Assembly: GCA_030655535.1 (NCBI GenBank)
Contig: JAURVK010000010.1
Coordinates: forward strand, 1 to 61,907
Origin: Methylobacter sp.
Lineage (GTDB): Bacteria; Pseudomonadota; Gammaproteobacteria; Methylococcales; Methylomonadaceae
DNA length: 61,907 bases
Reading direction: 5' to 3'
Part shown: piece after piece, positions 59,628 through 61,907 of the stretch
Numbering within the stretch: the stretch's first letter is position 1
Layout of the letters: every line of letters begins with the position of its first letter
Program-made: the position numbers and the translations under genes
The notes under the pieces: generated by a model
Databases searched by the model: none
What the model saw: the letters and a program-made list of their open reading frames with translations, nothing else
What the model was told of the DNA's origin: nothing

Positions 59628-61115
59628 ATGACCCCAGAACAATTCAATCACCTAGTCCTGCAGGGCTACAACCGCATCCCGATTTGCCGCGAAGTGTTGG
59701 CCGATCTGGATACGCCTTTAAGCGCGTATCTGAAACTGGCCGACGGCGCTTATTCCTATTTATTCGAATCGGTGCATGGCGGCGAGCAATGGGGTCGCTA
59801 TTCGATCATTGGACTGCCTTGTAAAACCATCGTTAAAATCACCGGCAATCAAATCCGTGTGGAACAAGGCGGCGAGCTGCAAGAATCGCTCACCCATGAC
59901 AACCCGCTGATCTGGATAGAGCAGTTTAAAGCACGTTACAACGTCCCCGATATCGACACCTTGCCCCGATTTAACGGCGGTTTGGTCGGCTATTTCGGCT
60001 ATGAGACCATCGGCTATATCGAGCCTAAGTTGCGCAGCACCGGCAAACCCGATCCGTTGGGCAATCCAGACATCCTGCTGATGGTGTCGGAAGACATGCT
60101 GGTGTTCGATAACTTGTCCGGCAAAATGCTGTTGCTGACCCACGCCAATCCCGAAGAAGCCGATGCCTATAACCGCGCTGTCGCTCGAGTGGATGATTTG
60201 GCCGTCAAACTGCGCGAGTTGCAAGCCAAGCCAACAAAAAATCACACGCACAACAAAGTCGAAGAATCCGATTTCATCTCGGGCTTTACCCAGCAGGGCT
60301 TTGAAGAGGCGGTGTTGAAAGCCAAAGAATACATCACCGACGGCGACATCATGCAGGTGGTGCTGTCGCAACGCATGTCCATCCCCTACACCGCTTCGCC
60401 GCTGAATTTATACCGGGCTTTGCGCTGTTTGAATCCTTCGCCGTACATGTTTTTCCTGAACCTGGACGACTTCCATATCGTCGGTTCGTCGCCGGAAATC
60501 CTGGTCAGGCTGGAAGACAACATGGTCACGGTTCGACCGATTGCCGGTACCCGTCCACGCGGCGAAACGCCGGAACAGGATATTGAACTGGAAAAAGACC
60601 TGCTGGCCGATCCCAAAGAACTGGCCGAGCATTTGATGCTGATCGACTTGGGCCGCAACGATGTGGGCCGGGTCGCGGAAATCGGCAGCGTGCAACTGAC
60701 CGATAAAATGATCGTCGAACGCTATTCGCATGTCATGCACATCGTCTCCAACGTCACCGGACAGCTGCAGCAAGGCGACAACGCCTTCGATGTGCTGGCG
60801 GCGACGTTTCCGGCAGGCACCGTCAGCGGCGCGCCGAAAATACGCGCGATGGAAATTATCGACGAACTCGAACCGGTCAAACGCGGCGTTTATGCAGGCG
60901 CAGTCGGCTACATAGCCTGGTCCGGCAACCTGGATACCGCCATCGCAATCAGAACCGCCGTGATAAAAAACAACATGTTACATATACAAGCCGGTGCCGG
61001 TATCGTTTACGATTCCGTACCCAGAAACGAATGGGATGAGACCATGAATAAAGGCCGCGCAATATTCCGCGCCGTGAGTATGGTCGAAGCTGGATTGGAA
61101 GGGGAGCAACCATGA
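59628..61115 (+). CDS. trpE: Anthranilate synthase component I
   Basis: [51 protein letters not shown]. Confidence 0.98.
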   Translation: MTPEQFNHLVLQGYNRIPICREVLADLDTPLSAYLKLADGAYSYLFESVHGGEQWGRYSIIGLPCKTIVKITGNQIRVEQGGELQESLTHDNPLIWIEQFKARYNVPDIDTLPRFNGGLVGYFGYETIGYIEPKLRSTGKPDPLGNPDILLMVSEDMLVFDNLSGKMLLLTHANPEEADAYNRAVARVDDLAVKLRELQAKPTKNHTHNKVEESDFISGFTQQGFEEAVLKAKEYITDGDIMQVVLSQRMSIPYTASPLNLYRALRCLNPSPYMFFLNLDDFHIVGSSPEILVRLEDNMVTVRPIAGTRPRGETPEQDIELEKDLLADPKELAEHLMLIDLGRNDVGRVAEIGSVQLTDKMIVERYSHVMHIVSNVTGQLQQGDNAFDVLAATFPAGTVSGAPKIRAMEIIDELEPVKRGVYAGAVGYIAWSGNLDTAIAIRTAVIKNNMLHIQAGAGIVYDSVPRNEWDETMNKGRAIFRAVSMVEAGLEGEQP

Positions 61116-61702
61116 GTGCAGTCAAAGTCGTCATGATCGATAACTACGACTCGTTCACTTACAATCTGGTGCAATATTTCGGCGAGTTAGGCGCTGACGT
61201 GACCGTGGTGCGTAACGATCAGGTGACCGTCGAAGACATAGAAAACCTTGTCCCCGATAAGCTGGTGATTTCCCCCGGCCCCTGTACGCCCAAGGAAGCA
61301 GGCATATCCGTTGCTGCGATCTTAAAGTTTGCCGGGCGCATTCCTATCCTGGGCGTTTGCTTGGGGCACCAAAGCATCGGCTATGCGTTCGGCGGCAATA
61401 TCGTCCACGCCAAAAGCATCATGCACGGTAAAACCTCGCCGGTTTATCATCGGAATCAAGGCGTATTCAAAGGGCTTAACAACCCGTTTATAGCCACCCG
61501 TTATCATTCGCTGGTCATCGAACAGGCGACCATTCCCGATTGCCTGGAAATAACCGCCTGGACGCAGGACGAAGCGGGCAACCTCGATGAAATCATGGGC
61601 GTCAGGCACAAACAGCTGGATATTGAAGGGGTGCAATTTCATCCCGAGTCGATTTTGACTGAGCATGGGCATGATTTGTTGAGGAATTTTTTGGAAAGAT
61701 GA
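61112..61702 (+). CDS. trpG: Anthranilate synthase component II (glutamine amidotransferase)
   Basis: [65 protein letters not shown]. Confidence 0.98.
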   Translation: MSAVKVVMIDNYDSFTYNLVQYFGELGADVTVVRNDQVTVEDIENLVPDKLVISPGPCTPKEAGISVAAILKFAGRIPILGVCLGHQSIGYAFGGNIVHAKSIMHGKTSPVYHRNQGVFKGLNNPFIATRYHSLVIEQATIPDCLEITAWTQDEAGNLDEIMGVRHKQLDIEGVQFHPESILTEHGHDLLRNFLER

Positions 61703-61826
61703 TTGGAACAAATCGTTAAACCAAGTCATCCTTAAGTATTAAAAGCAGTCAACGCATTGCAACGGGAGTGCGAGCTTTGCTTGTACTTGCAGGCGAAGCC
61801 TGCACTCCAGCAGTTAGTAACTTTAT

Positions 61827-61855
61827 GCCGGACGGGGCAGCATGCCCCGTCCGGC
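61827..61855. repeat. REP-like hairpin GCCGGACGGGGCA-GCA-TGCCCCGTCCGGC
   Basis: 13-bp perfect stem downstream of trpG. Confidence 0.75.
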
Positions 61856-61907
61856 TGTATGTTAAAGATTTGGTATATTGTGGGCGCAAATTTATTCGCG
61901 CTTTTAA

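Overview
Gammaproteobacterial chromosome segment, probably from a methanotroph-like (Methylococcales-type) organism; the lineage is inferred from general flavour, not from a marker gene. Main blocks: (1) a complete type II secretion operon in non-canonical order, gspE-F-G-H-I-J-K-L-M-C/N-D (159-10821); (2) rpiA, recC and a CigR/RcnB-like gene, followed by a ~1.3 kb decay zone with relics of a DUF5610-like gene and a QseBC-type two-component system, then an OprP-like porin behind a four-unit Pho box; (3) cbpM/cbpA, CPBP protease, YcgL, dcd, mrp/apbC, metG, rnfB-like, thrB, sirB; (4) an NsrR-associated nitric-oxide/hemoglobin locus with two truncated hemoglobins and two related 2Fe-2S modules in mirror-image order (30118-33706); (5) a glycosyltransferase lacking a standard start codon, and a UPF0182 gene; (6) a typical ori-proximal block mnmG-rsmG-parA-(mini-parB)-parB-atpIBEFHAGDC-glmU-glmS; (7) purC, pilT, yggS, FAH-family, rpe, trpE, trpG. 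Most notable observations: 7-bp tandem repeats in the leader regions of three pseudopilin genes, with a frame-disrupting arrangement at gspH; a ~50-bp palindromic element inserted in frame in gspE and gspL, degenerate in gspJ; a perfect 20-bp REP-like palindrome in frame in recC; the NsrR-controlled 'split flavohemoglobin' locus; a truncated ParB paralogue between parA and parB; and several MITE/REP-like repeat families. All calls come from reading the sequence and supplied translations; no database search was run.
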